From NCBI RefSeq assembly GCF_000376805.1, contig NZ_AQXT01000002.1, positions 2,666,001 to 2,730,000 on the forward strand: a stretch of DNA of 64,000 nt, written 5' to 3'. Positions 26,052 through 34,016 of this stretch are shown here, piece after piece; position 1 is the first letter of the stretch; every line of letters starts with the position of its first letter. This stretch comes from Henriciella marina DSM 19595 (lineage in GTDB: Bacteria > Pseudomonadota > Alphaproteobacteria > Caulobacterales > Hyphomonadaceae). The translations under genes were made by a program, and so were the position numbers. The notes under the pieces are model-generated. The model ran no database searches. It saw only the letters and a list, made by a program, of their open reading frames with translations, and was not told where the DNA came from.

Positions 26052-26489
26052 ATGGAAGACGAAGTCGATAAATATTCGAAAAAACGGCGCCGTCTTCTGG
26101 TCGCAATGGCCTGTGCTTTCATTGTCTGGCAGCTGTTTGGCTTCGGGATCTTCGATGATTTTGCAGGCGGCGACAGACGCTATACTGGCCTCATTTCCAT
26201 CCTGGCCTTCGCCGTCTGGATATTTGCGCTGGCGCGCCTTTTGTGGGGCAAGGGAATTCGCGGGGCCTCACCCGGCGCGCAGCTCGCCCTCAATGACGAA
26301 TTGGTCAAAGCCAACAGGGGCAGGGCGTTCACCTTCGGCTATGGCGCGACGCTTGTCGCGGCCGGCATCGTCTTCGCCGTCTCACTGTTCTTTGAGATCC
26401 ATGCGACTGAGGCGGCCCAGCTTATCCTGGTGACAGGGGTTGTCGCGCCCATGTTCGCATTTGCGCGCCTGGAGGGTCAGGGTGCCTGA
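26052..26489 (+). CDS. Four-helix membrane protein paired with an XRE regulator
   Basis: The 145-residue protein has four predicted membrane segments (about 18-35, 50-70, 98-117, 123-140) and a basic N-terminus (KYSKKRRRLL). I do not recognise a named family. Small multi-helix membrane proteins next to a 70-residue XRE regulator form a common two-gene pattern (DUF2178/DUF3169-like pairs). Its stop overlaps the XRE gene by 8 bp. Two operator copies precede it. Confidence 0.8.
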   Translation: MEDEVDKYSKKRRRLLVAMACAFIVWQLFGFGIFDDFAGGDRRYTGLISILAFAVWIFALARLLWGKGIRGASPGAQLALNDELVKANRGRAFTFGYGATLVAAGIVFAVSLFFEIHATEAAQLILVTGVVAPMFAFARLEGQGA

Positions 26490-26694
26490 CCATCCCGATC
26501 TTGTCTCATTCCTGAAGGATTACAGGACATCTGCCGGTCTGACGCAGGCAGAACTGGCCGCCCGTGTCTCGGTCAGCCGCAAGACCATCAATACAATTGA
26601 AAACGGTGTTTTCGCCCCGACAGCCGTTCTCGCCCTTCGACTGGCGAGAGCGCTCGACTGCCGGGTCGAGGATCTTTTCAGCTTGCGCGACTAG
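26482..26694 (+). CDS. Minimal XRE regulator (helix-turn-helix only)
   Basis: This is a 70-residue stand-alone helix-turn-helix: 'VSFLKDYRTSAGLTQAELAA', 'VSVSRKTINTIENG', 'LALRLARALDCRVEDLF'. It resembles the YozG/YgzD-type partners of small membrane proteins. It starts at GTG 26482 within the end of the upstream gene (8-bp overlap) with GGAGG six bases before. It probably binds the 25982-26037 palindromes. Its TAG interlocks with the stop of the convergent gene (CTAG 26691-26694). Confidence 0.9.
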   Translation: MPDHPDLVSFLKDYRTSAGLTQAELAARVSVSRKTINTIENGVFAPTAVLALRLARALDCRVEDLFSLRD

Positions 26695-26903
26695 TAGTCG
26701 TTGTCGTCGCCATCCAGCGCTTCTTCGGTTCCGCGGGCGATGTCGCTCGCCGCTTCGCTAGTTTCGTCAGCCGCTGCACCAAGGAGGGCGTCCATGCGCT
26801 CACCAGCACCTTCGAAAGAGCCTTCGGCAATGCGGAAGTAGAGAAGGATAATCAGGAAAATAGCGGCGATCAGGACGATGAGTCCGGAAAGAAATCTGCC
26901 CAT
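26691..26903 (-). CDS. Small single-span membrane protein with acidic tail
   Basis: The 70-residue protein has an N-terminal membrane helix 'FLSGLIVLIAAIFLIILLYF', then a strongly acidic tail (ETSEAASDIARGTEEALDGD). No family is recognised. ATG 26903 (MGRFLSG) is used; the longer reading from 26939 adds nothing conserved. The stop shares CTAG with the convergent XRE gene. Confidence 0.7.
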   Translation of the reverse strand: MGRFLSGLIVLIAAIFLIILLYFRIAEGSFEGAGERMDALLGAAADETSEAASDIARGTEEALDGDDNDY

Positions 26904-26963
26904 AGTGTAGCCCTCGCGAGTTGGATTGCCCACAGCCACCCGCTGTCGGCTTCATTCCACACC

Positions 26964-26979
26964 CTAACCCTTTATTAAC
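26964..26979. promoter_or_regulatory. Possible CtrA box (one mismatch)
   Basis: CTAA-N7-TTAAC differs by one base from the CtrA consensus TTAA-N7-TTAAC. It lies between the divergent small membrane protein and ArsC-like genes. CtrA is the cell-cycle regulator of Caulobacterales. A single site with a mismatch is weak evidence. Confidence 0.2.
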
Positions 26980-27074
26980 GTTATAGTTCCGGCGCGCAAG
27001 CTTGGACTTTGACACGCCCGGTACACTTTCGCTTCAATACTTATGAAAAGTTCCGTTTTTGAAAGGACCGATCC

Positions 27075-27419
27075 ATGGCAAACCTCACCCTCTATGGCCT
27101 GAAGAATTGCGATACCTGCAAGAAGGCGATGAGCGCACTCGACGCCGATGGCCACGATATCACCATGGTCGACATCCGCGCGGACGCCAACCTTGAGCAG
27201 AAAGTGCCGATGTGGCTCGAGGCGGTCGGGCCGGACCAGCTGGTCAACAAACGGTCGACCACCTGGCGCGGTCTCTCGACCGAGGAAAAATCAGAGGTCG
27301 AACAGGGCAAGGCGAAAGACCTGCTCGTCGCCAATCCGACGCTGATCAAGCGCCCGGTAATAGAGACAGGTGCAGACGTCTATGTTGGCTGGACCAAAGA
27401 TGTTCAGGCTGTCTTCTAG
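27075..27419 (+). CDS. ArsC/Spx-family reductase (YffB-like)
   Basis: The 114-residue thioredoxin-fold protein has 'YGLKNCDTCKKAMSALDADG' (C-x-x-C near the N-terminus), 'STTWRGLS' and a C-terminal 'NPTLIKRPVIE', the usual ArsC-family ending. The N-C-D-T-C-K-K motif marks the YffB/ArsC-like subgroup with glutathione-dependent reductase potential. True arsenate reductases have a single cysteine with an R-N-T-R-x-x-L motif, so arsenate is not assumed. Confidence 0.9.
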   Translation: MANLTLYGLKNCDTCKKAMSALDADGHDITMVDIRADANLEQKVPMWLEAVGPDQLVNKRSTTWRGLSTEEKSEVEQGKAKDLLVANPTLIKRPVIETGADVYVGWTKDVQAVF

Positions 27420-27432
27420 CGGTCTGCCTGCG

Positions 27433-27825
27433 TCAGGTCAGCGCGAACCAGAGGCAGCTTCCACCGGTTGCCAGCATGACGAGCAGCGTCAGGAGCGTGC
27501 CCCACATCCGGCCCGGGCTGCCGCCGCTTGAATTGCTGAGCCCGACCGCGTGCAGGATGCGGCCGAGCAGGAAGGCTGCGCCAAGCACGTGGATCAGCCA
27601 GACTGGGGCGGCAAGTGCGCCTAGACCAAGAAGACCGATAAGCGTGACCGGCACATCTTCGACCGCATTGCCTTGCGCCCGTTGTGCGCGCTGCAGCCGC
27701 TCATTTGCGCCGTCGCCGAACATGACTTTTTCGGATGACCTGACGCGGCCGACAAGGCCCTTCAGGACGATGAAAAGAATAATGAACAGGCCAGTGTAAA
27801 GAACTGACGTTTGAATAGGCGTCAT
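27433..27825 (-). CDS. MAPEG family membrane protein
   Basis: The 130-residue, four-helix protein has the MAPEG hallmark 'ERLQRAQRAQGNAVEDVP' between helices 1 and 2. 'LIHVLGAAFLLGRILHAVGL' in helix 3 is also typical. MAPEG proteins are membrane glutathione transferases or relatives acting on lipid peroxides and eicosanoid-like substrates. The bacterial role is undefined. Confidence 0.9.
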   Translation of the reverse strand: MTPIQTSVLYTGLFIILFIVLKGLVGRVRSSEKVMFGDGANERLQRAQRAQGNAVEDVPVTLIGLLGLGALAAPVWLIHVLGAAFLLGRILHAVGLSNSSGGSPGRMWGTLLTLLVMLATGGSCLWFALT

Positions 27826-27937
27826 CTGTTTGCCTCCCTCGAAGCAGGTTTTCGCCTATCTCCGGCCTGAGAGCCCGCAAGGTCAAGAAAATTAACGGTT
27901 GGAAGCGGGTAATTCGCCTTTGGAGCGCAATTGTTTG

Positions 27938-27963
27938 GGAACGAGAGGCCCCGAGGCTTCGTT
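27938..27963 (+). promoter_or_regulatory. EcfG (general stress sigma factor) promoter
   Basis: GGAAC (27938-27942), 17 bases, CGTT (27960-27963) match exactly the alphaproteobacterial EcfG consensus GGAAC-N16/17-CGTT. It sits 32 bp before the start of the EF-hand protein gene, giving a leader of about 25 bases with the AAGGAG site. No other exact match was noticed in the window. Confidence 0.8.
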
Positions 27964-27995
27964 GAGTCCCCGTAATCATTCGAAGGAGATAAACG

Positions 27996-28769
27996 ATGAA
28001 GAAGCTTCTAACAGCTCTCGCAACAACCACGATCCTCGCCAGTGCGCCGGCTTTTGCCGACAATCACATGGAAACGGACCATAGCGCCGACGCCGAAGCC
28101 GAGATGGAAACCTCGGCAGAGATGGACATGGATGTCGAAGAAACCGACACGTCCACAAGCCCGACGCCGCCAAAGACGGACGTACAGGCCGACGCCGAAG
28201 CCGACATGAACACGGACGTCCAGGTCGATACGACACCTGCGCCAACGCCGGTTCCAGGCACGACCACCACCACGACAACGACCGGTGATATGGGTGTGGA
28301 AACGGACACCATGGACGCCGATACGGCGACGATGGAAAACGATGCCATGAGCGATGAGATGGAAACGACCACCACCGCACCGGCCGCGACGACGACGACC
28401 ACAACCGCGCCGGCAACAACGTCGACCACCACGCCAGAGACGACGACAACGACAACGCCGGCAACTACCACCACGATGGATACGGAAACCGACGAAATGT
28501 CGGGTGACCTGTCCGATGAGGAAGTCGAAACCGAAGACTTCGTGCGTGAAACCACTGCCGCCACGCCAAGCAACAAGCTGAACACGTCGATGGCGGTCCA
28601 GCTCTTCCTGTCGATGGACACGGACGGCTCCGGTAACGTTTCGCAAGCCGAGTGGAACAACTGGCAGAACACGTCGAGCAACAGCGATGGCCTGTTTGCC
28701 AAGTACGACGCCGATAGCGATGGCGACATCGAGCTTAGCGAGTACATGCGCACCTACGACGCTTCGTAA
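27996..28769 (+). CDS. Exported acidic/Thr-rich protein with two EF-hands
   Basis: The 257-residue protein has a Sec signal peptide (residues 1-21, ending A-F-A). A long low-complexity stretch (about 22-190) follows, with acidic D/E/M-rich parts and Thr-rich T-T-T-T tracts rich in Pro and Ala. Two C-terminal EF-hand loops are at 208-219 (D-T-D-G-S-G-N-V-S-Q-A-E) and 238-249 (D-A-D-S-D-G-D-I-E-L-S-E), both with full calcium ligands. It is probably a periplasmic or surface calcium-binding protein. An EcfG promoter and strong terminator make it a single-gene stress unit. Binding partner unknown. Confidence 0.9.
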   Translation: MKKLLTALATTTILASAPAFADNHMETDHSADAEAEMETSAEMDMDVEETDTSTSPTPPKTDVQADAEADMNTDVQVDTTPAPTPVPGTTTTTTTTGDMGVETDTMDADTATMENDAMSDEMETTTTAPAATTTTTTAPATTSTTTPETTTTTTPATTTTMDTETDEMSGDLSDEEVETEDFVRETTAATPSNKLNTSMAVQLFLSMDTDGSGNVSQAEWNNWQNTSSNSDGLFAKYDADSDGDIELSEYMRTYDAS

Positions 28770-28793
28770 GCTGATCTGACTTGAACGATAGAA

Positions 28794-28820
28794 AGCCCGC
28801 CGCAATGGCGGGCTTTTTTT
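28794..28820 (+). terminator. Terminator of the EF-hand gene
   Basis: AGCCCGCC, loop GCAAT, GGCGGGCT, then seven T (28814-28820), 24 bp after the EF-hand stop codon. Confidence 0.92.
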
Positions 28821-28869
28821 ATGCGGGTCCTCATTGCGCCCGCGGCCCGGCCCGGGCGATAGGGAAACC

Positions 28870-29418
28870 ATGCTGATTGCCTTCAACAAGCCCTATGGCG
28901 TGCTCTCGCAATTTACCGACAAGGGAAACGCGGGCAGCGGACGCCAGACCCTCTCGGACTTCATCGACATGCCGCGCGTCTATCCCGCAGGCCGCCTCGA
29001 CCGCGACAGCGAAGGCCTGTTGCTCCTGACCGATGACGGCCGTCTGCAGGCGCGGATCGCCGACCCCAGGCACAAGATGGAAAAGACCTATTGGGCGCAG
29101 GTTGAGGGCGTGCCGGATGATGCCTCCCTGGCGGTCTTCCGGTCAGGTCTCGACCTCAAGGATGGCCGAACCCGGCCTGCCACGATCCGCCGGCTCGATG
29201 ACCCGCCTGCCGTCTGGGAGCGGGATCCGCCCATTCGCTACCGGAAGTCCGTGCCGGATAGCTGGCTGGAGATCGGCCTTCGAGAGGGCAAGAACCGCCA
29301 GGTCCGGCGCATGACGGCCGCCATCGGTCATCCAACACTGCGGCTCATCCGCCACGGGGTCGGACGCTGGACGCTGGATGGCCTCGCTCCCGGCACCTGG
29401 CAGGAAGTCTCCGTTTAG
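28870..29418 (+). CDS. 23S rRNA pseudouridine synthase, RluE/RsuA family
   Basis: The 182-residue RsuA-family enzyme starts 'IAFNKPYGVLSQFTD' and has the catalytic aspartate in 'GRLDRDSEGLLLLTDDG'. 'KTYWAQVEG' and 'GLREGKNRQVRRMTAAIGHP' follow. The short length without an S4 domain fits RluE, which modifies U2457 of 23S rRNA. The exact target base is inferred from family only. Confidence 0.92.
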   Translation: MLIAFNKPYGVLSQFTDKGNAGSGRQTLSDFIDMPRVYPAGRLDRDSEGLLLLTDDGRLQARIADPRHKMEKTYWAQVEGVPDDASLAVFRSGLDLKDGRTRPATIRRLDDPPAVWERDPPIRYRKSVPDSWLEIGLREGKNRQVRRMTAAIGHPTLRLIRHGVGRWTLDGLAPGTWQEVSV

Positions 29419-29541
29419 CCCCGGCAAGGAGGGTCCTGGCACTCTCAGGATCTGCGATATTTCACGTCATAACCCGGCAGGGTGATGCGCGGTGGAATCC
29501 GGCCTGATCTACTGTAGCGACAGCAGTTCAGGGAGGGCTTC

Positions 29542-29979
29542 GTGCTCAAGTATTTCATTATCGTTCCACTCGCCGGTCTCGCGACGACGGCATGCTCCAC
29601 CACCACGTCGCTCGGCGGGTCGCAGCAGCTGACGCCGCTTCTCGTCGCCAACCAGCCCAGCGATTCCAGTATGACCTGCGATGAGATAAGCACCGAGATC
29701 GCGGACATGGAGCTGCTCATGCTGCAGTCCAATCAGAATGCCCGCAACGCCGAAACCTCCGGTGCCACGGCGAACGCCGCAGCAGGCATGGCCACCAATG
29801 CCGCCCTTTACAGCGGCGCGCTCGGGCGGGTCCCGGGCCTTGGATTTGCGGCCAATGCAGCAGGCAGCATGGCACAGCAAAACGCGCAGGCCGAAGCAGA
29901 GCGCCAGGCCGAGAATGCCCGTACCGCAGAACTTCGCCGATCAGCGCTGACGGGGATCTATGCCGGCAAGGGCTGCTAG
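29542..29979 (+). CDS. Small lipoprotein
   Basis: The 145-residue protein has a lipoprotein signal ending L-A-T-T-A-C (Cys18). A helical Ala/Asn-rich centre ('ANAAAGMATNAALYSGALGR') and a charged coiled-coil stretch 'AQAEAERQAENARTAELRR' follow. It resembles uncharacterised alphaproteobacterial outer-membrane lipoproteins. It starts at GTG 29542 with GGGAGGG upstream. The stop interlocks with the convergent regulator gene (CTAG 29976-29979). Confidence 0.8.
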   Translation: MLKYFIIVPLAGLATTACSTTTSLGGSQQLTPLLVANQPSDSSMTCDEISTEIADMELLMLQSNQNARNAETSGATANAAAGMATNAALYSGALGRVPGLGFAANAAGSMAQQNAQAEAERQAENARTAELRRSALTGIYAGKGC

Positions 29980-31730
29980 GCGGTTTCTGCCTCGACCGGG
30001 ACTGACGCGTTGCCAATGACGTCCAATATGAAATTGGCGACGCGTTCGGGCCTTTGATAAAGCATGATGGCGCCGGCGCCGGGTTCGGTTTCGAACCGGG
30101 CGCCGCGCAGCCCAGACACGAATGTCCGCACCGCGTCCGGATCAAGGATGGAGCATTCCTCCGGCTGTAGCCAGAATTGCGGGCAGGTGGCCGCCAATGC
30201 GTCTGCGGTCCAGTCAGAATGCTTTGACGCCTCGTCCAGGAAGAACGGAATGCCGTCCTGCTCGCAGGCGTGGAATGTGCCCTGGGCATGTAACTCCATG
30301 ACGCCCGGCATCTTGAGGGCACGCATGTCCCAGTCAGACTTGGTGTACCGGTCGACAAGGAATTCGCGGATGCCCTTTTTGCGGAAACTGCGAATAGCCA
30401 GCAGCTTGGTCATCTTCAGGATCGCCGGGGCATGGCGAGTGGCCATCGCGGCAAACCGCACCCGCCTGTCCATGCTGGCATAATGGGTCTCGTTCAGCGG
30501 GATGCCGCCATTGATCAGGATCAGCGATTTTGCGCGCGGCCCCAGCGCATTGGCGATCCGGAAGGCGTGGCTGGTGCCCAGCTGATGGCCGACGACATGA
30601 ACCTCGCCCGCATCTTCGGCCTCCAGCACAGCTAGCGCATCTTCAATGGCTGCGCTCTCAAATCCTGCCTCCGTCTTCGGCGGAGAGGTATAGCCATAGC
30701 CCGGCCGGGAGGGCGCCAGAAGGCTGACATCTGCCGCCTCCAGCCGGGCAAGAAACGCCGGCGCAAAGAAGGGGCCCTGTATAAGCGCATGCGAAAAGAG
30801 GACCGTCGCGCGGCTGCCGGGGTGGCCATGCCTGTAATAGGAAAGCTTGCGCCCCTCGCGCATGATCTGGTGCAGATTGGCGACCGGTGTCGTCCAGTGA
30901 GAGAGGCTCGGCGCGCCGCTGTCCGGCATCTTGCGCAAGAGGTAGGCAATGCTCGCCGCCAGCCGGGCCACGTCGGTCATGCGTACGCAGCCGGTTTTCC
31001 TGAGGATGGATTTGGCCTGCGCTTTCACCGTTTCGGGCGAGCGTCCCCGGTCGGTCGCAATCTCGCGCGGCTTCCTGTTCTCCAGATGCCCCTGCAGGAC
31101 TTCTGTCTCGGACTCGGTAAGGCCAAGCGCCCGGCCAAGCCGTGTGATCAGCCCGTCCGACCAGTGGACGAAAGACAGGGAGATCCGCGCCTCGCTGTCT
31201 TCACCTGCGGGCGGCTGGACCAACGCCAGACAGGGCTTTGGTTCGTCGGCCTCCACCGTCGCGAGTATGATCCGCTCATCGGACCCCGGCGCAGACAGGC
31301 ATTCGGAAATTTGCGCCAGCGCCTCACGGTCCAGCGGCAGATCATCCAGCGCCAGCGGCAGGCTGCAGCCAAGCAGCGCGATGGCCGCGGCATTCCCATG
31401 AACCCGGTCGCTGCCAGGCATGATTGTCAGGACACTGTGATAATGCGCATCGGTCTCGGCGTCCTGGCGCTCGGCGCGAAGGGCGACATCGAAAATCCGC
31501 TCCAGCCGCCGCGTATGGTCGTCCAATACGTCCGACTGAAAGGTGACGACATCATCGGGGACTTTCCCTGTTTCAGGGTCGGCGCAGAAGAAATCATGCG
31601 CGGCATCCAGAAAGGATTCAAAGCCGGTGCTCTCGAGCGGCACCTCATAGGCGCGTCCCAGCAGCTCGAAGTATCGCGCTTGCGATGTCGTGTCAGCCAT
31701 TTGTCCCCACAAGTCAGGCCTCTTACTCAT
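29976..31730 (-). CDS. LuxR-type regulator fused to a degenerate alpha/beta hydrolase
   Basis: The 584-residue protein has an N-terminal part (1-190) with weak PAS-like character and a LuxR helix-turn-helix at about 200-262 ('ALGLTESETEVLQGHLENRK', 'SPETVKAQAKSILRKTGC'). A C-terminal alpha/beta-hydrolase fold covers 285-584. The nucleophile elbow reads G-H-Q-L-G (381-385), with Gln for Ser. The usual G-x-G-H near the end reads G-A-G-A (551-554), with Ala for His. The hydrolase is thus probably non-catalytic and a ligand sensor. ATG 31700 (MADTTS) is an alternative start with a better ribosome site. Confidence 0.88.
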   Translation of the reverse strand: MSKRPDLWGQMADTTSQARYFELLGRAYEVPLESTGFESFLDAAHDFFCADPETGKVPDDVVTFQSDVLDDHTRRLERIFDVALRAERQDAETDAHYHSVLTIMPGSDRVHGNAAAIALLGCSLPLALDDLPLDREALAQISECLSAPGSDERIILATVEADEPKPCLALVQPPAGEDSEARISLSFVHWSDGLITRLGRALGLTESETEVLQGHLENRKPREIATDRGRSPETVKAQAKSILRKTGCVRMTDVARLAASIAYLLRKMPDSGAPSLSHWTTPVANLHQIMREGRKLSYYRHGHPGSRATVLFSHALIQGPFFAPAFLARLEAADVSLLAPSRPGYGYTSPPKTEAGFESAAIEDALAVLEAEDAGEVHVVGHQLGTSHAFRIANALGPRAKSLILINGGIPLNETHYASMDRRVRFAAMATRHAPAILKMTKLLAIRSFRKKGIREFLVDRYTKSDWDMRALKMPGVMELHAQGTFHACEQDGIPFFLDEASKHSDWTADALAATCPQFWLQPEECSILDPDAVRTFVSGLRGARFETEPGAGAIMLYQRPERVANFILDVIGNASVPVEAETA

Positions 31731-31847
31731 GATGCTGCTGCCCGGCGCGCGAAGGCAAGCGGTATTGCGTCAGCGGCCCTTGTTTGGCGCAGCGCCCGCG
31801 CGACCTAATTGACAGATCACACAACCGACGCCCTGAAAGGAAGTCCC

Positions 31848-32600
31848 ATGCGCCTTCTCTCCCTCCTTGCCGCCTCAACCGCCCTCTCGCTCGCTGCCCA
31901 TGCTGGTGAAACGGTCGATTACACCGTCGATGGCGCGACCTATGAAGGTTACCTCGCAGAGGCAACGCGGGAGTCCAAAGGCCTCGTCATCATCATCCAT
32001 GACTGGGGCGGCCTCGATGGATATGAGCAGACCCGCGCGGAGATGATCGCCGATGAGGGCTATGACGCCTTTGCCATCGATCTTTATGGCAAGGGCAATC
32101 GCCCCGACACGACCGACGCCCGCAAGGAACAGGTTGGCCTGCTTTACAATGACCGTGAGATGATGCGCGCACGTATTCTCGGCGGCATCGCACAGGCCCG
32201 CGAAGCGTCCGGCGAAACAGACGTCATCGTCATGGGCTACTGCTTCGGCGGCGGGGCCACGCTGGAGCTCGCCCGCTCAGGCGAGGGTGAGAATATCGCC
32301 GGCTACGCGACCTTCCATGGCAGCCTCGATGCCCCCGAAGGCGCAGACTATGCAGCCACGTCGGCCCCCGTCCTCATCATGCATGGCGGCGCAGATACCG
32401 GCATTCCAAACGCACTGGCCGCAGAAGCGGCCGACATGATGGAAAAGGCGGGCATCACCTATGAGGTCCAGATCTATTCCGGTGCCCCGCACGCCTGGAC
32501 CGTCTTCGGCTCGGACCGCTACCAGGAACTCGCCGACACCAAGAGCTGGGATGCCTTCATGGACTTCACCGAGCGCTATCTGGACGGCGATACCGATTAG
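31848..32600 (+). CDS. Exported dienelactone hydrolase family protein
   Basis: The 250-residue protein has a signal peptide (about 1-19). The dienelactone-hydrolase fold carries the nucleophile Cys in 'VMGYCFGGGATLE', Asp in 'IMHGGADTGIP' and His in 'SGAPHAWTVF', so the Cys-His-Asp triad is complete. 'VIIIHDWGGLDGYEQTRAEM' is typical. The substrate is unknown; periplasmic members act on varied esters and lactones. AAGGAAG precedes ATG 31848. It is divergent from the LuxR-hydrolase gene. Confidence 0.9.
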   Translation: MRLLSLLAASTALSLAAHAGETVDYTVDGATYEGYLAEATRESKGLVIIIHDWGGLDGYEQTRAEMIADEGYDAFAIDLYGKGNRPDTTDARKEQVGLLYNDREMMRARILGGIAQAREASGETDVIVMGYCFGGGATLELARSGEGENIAGYATFHGSLDAPEGADYAATSAPVLIMHGGADTGIPNALAAEAADMMEKAGITYEVQIYSGAPHAWTVFGSDRYQELADTKSWDAFMDFTERYLDGDTD

Positions 32601-32652
32601 GCATTGTCGTTCGGCTTTCGGTGCATCCTGTTTGAAGTCTTCAGGAGATGGA

Positions 32653-32673
32653 CCCCGCGAACAAGTCGCGGGG
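32653..32673. repeat. Short palindrome with ACAAG loop
   Basis: CCCCGCGA, ACAAG, TCGCGGGG forms a perfect 8-bp stem between convergent genes. A similar element with a TCAAG loop lies at 42917-42937. It could serve as a bidirectional terminator without a U-run. Confidence 0.6.
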
Positions 32674-32710
32674 GGACGCCATATATGTGCCTGACTGAAA
32701 TCCAGCAACG

Positions 32711-33472
32711 CTAGCCATCAAAGTTCGGCTGGCCGTTCGAGGCCGAGAGCCCACCATCGACCGGCAGGATAACGCCGCTGACAAAACCTGCGTCCGGCCC
32801 GGCGAGGAAAGCGATCACGCTCGCCACTTCTTCCGGCTCGGCGGCCCGCTTCATCGGGATGCGGTTCTTCACCATGGCGAGCTTCTCATCATCCTCGCGA
32901 ATGCCTGCCGACATCTGCGTGCGCGTCACGCTGGGCGCGACCGCATTTACCCGGACGCCATCCTTGCCGAGGTCCAGCGCCATGGCCCGTGTCATATTGC
33001 TGACCGCGCCTTTGGACGTGTTGTAGCCGAACATGTGCCAGTCCCCGCCTATGCCGGAGACCGAAGACGTATTGACGATAGAGCCCTTCGACGCCTTCAG
33101 GTGCGGCACCGCTTCTGTCACGGTCTTGAAGATGCCGGTGACGTTGATCGACATCATCATTTCGAAATCCTCAAGCGAGAGATCGCCCGGCTCACCGGTT
33201 TGCGCCACGCCCGCATTGTTGACGAGGCAGTCGATGCTGCCAAACCGCGATACGGTTTCGGAGATGAGGTGAGCAACGTCATTCGAATTCGAAACGTCGC
33301 CGGCAATCACCAGCGTGCGCTCCTCAGGCAGGTCACCGGCCACACCGTCGAGCTTTTCCTTGGTGCGTCCGTTCAGGACAACATTCCAGCCATCGGCTGA
33401 AAACCGTCTGGCCGCGGCCTCACCGATACCTGAGCCTGCACCCGTTATAATGACCGTTTTTGCATCACTCAT
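32711..33472 (-). CDS. SDR family oxidoreductase
   Basis: The 253-residue classical short-chain dehydrogenase has the cofactor loop 'TGAGSGIGEAAARRF', 'NNAGVA', catalytic Ser in 'VNTSSVSGIG', Y-x-x-x-K in 'GYNTSKGAVSNMTRAMALDL', and a 'GVILPVDGGLSASNG' ending. Arg/Lys after the first strand ('NGRTKEKL') suggests NADP preference. The substrate is unknown; glucose/3-oxoacyl-ACP reductase-like names are not justified. Confidence 0.92.
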   Translation of the reverse strand: MSDAKTVIITGAGSGIGEAAARRFSADGWNVVLNGRTKEKLDGVAGDLPEERTLVIAGDVSNSNDVAHLISETVSRFGSIDCLVNNAGVAQTGEPGDLSLEDFEMMMSINVTGIFKTVTEAVPHLKASKGSIVNTSSVSGIGGDWHMFGYNTSKGAVSNMTRAMALDLGKDGVRVNAVAPSVTRTQMSAGIREDDEKLAMVKNRIPMKRAAEPEEVASVIAFLAGPDAGFVSGVILPVDGGLSASNGQPNFDG

Positions 33473-33534
33473 TCGATCTTGCTCCAGTATCTGCTAGAAG
33501 AGGCGGCAAGGTCTGAACGGGGAGGGGGCGACCT

Positions 33535-33969
33535 ATGCCTTCATCAATTGCCGCGCCGAAACACGCTTCCGCGCTCGCACAGCTTCCGCCGCAAGTACGC
33601 ACGGCCTTCGCGGCAGTTCCTCCGGGCGTCTGCGGCGTGTGGCTGCAGCTGCGCGCCATCATACAGGGCGTCGCAGACGAACAAGGCGGCAAAGGCGCTC
33701 TCACCGAAAGCCTGAAATGGGGTGAGCCATCCTATTCAATGCCAGGGGGCACGCCCATTCGCCTCGGCTGGAAACCGGCGACGCCCGGCACCGTCAAACT
33801 TCTGGTCCATTGCCAGACCAGCCTCGTTGCCGAGTGGCGCGCCCTCTACGCCGACACGCTTCAGTTCGAAGGCACGCGGGCTATCCTGCTCGACATCGCA
33901 AGCCCTTTGCCGCGTGAAGCGGTGGCTCACTGCATCGCCATGGCGCTGACCTATAAGCGCAGAAAATAA
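33535..33969 (+). CDS. DUF1801 protein
   Basis: The 144-residue protein has the DUF1801 pattern 'LRAIIQGVADEQG ... ESLKWGEPSYSM' and 'IRLGWKP' in the middle. This YdhG/Fra-like fold is found in small bacterial proteins of unknown function. A strong GGAGGGGG ribosome site precedes ATG 33535. It is divergent from the SDR gene. Confidence 0.85.
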   Translation: MPSSIAAPKHASALAQLPPQVRTAFAAVPPGVCGVWLQLRAIIQGVADEQGGKGALTESLKWGEPSYSMPGGTPIRLGWKPATPGTVKLLVHCQTSLVAEWRALYADTLQFEGTRAILLDIASPLPREAVAHCIAMALTYKRRK

Positions 33970-34016
33970 GGCGCCCGGTCCTTATCACCGCGGGCAGGTC
34001 TGCTACACCGTCCGCC

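Noticed and set aside
30789-31808. 339-residue + strand frame
   Set aside because: Antisense to the LuxR-hydrolase gene.
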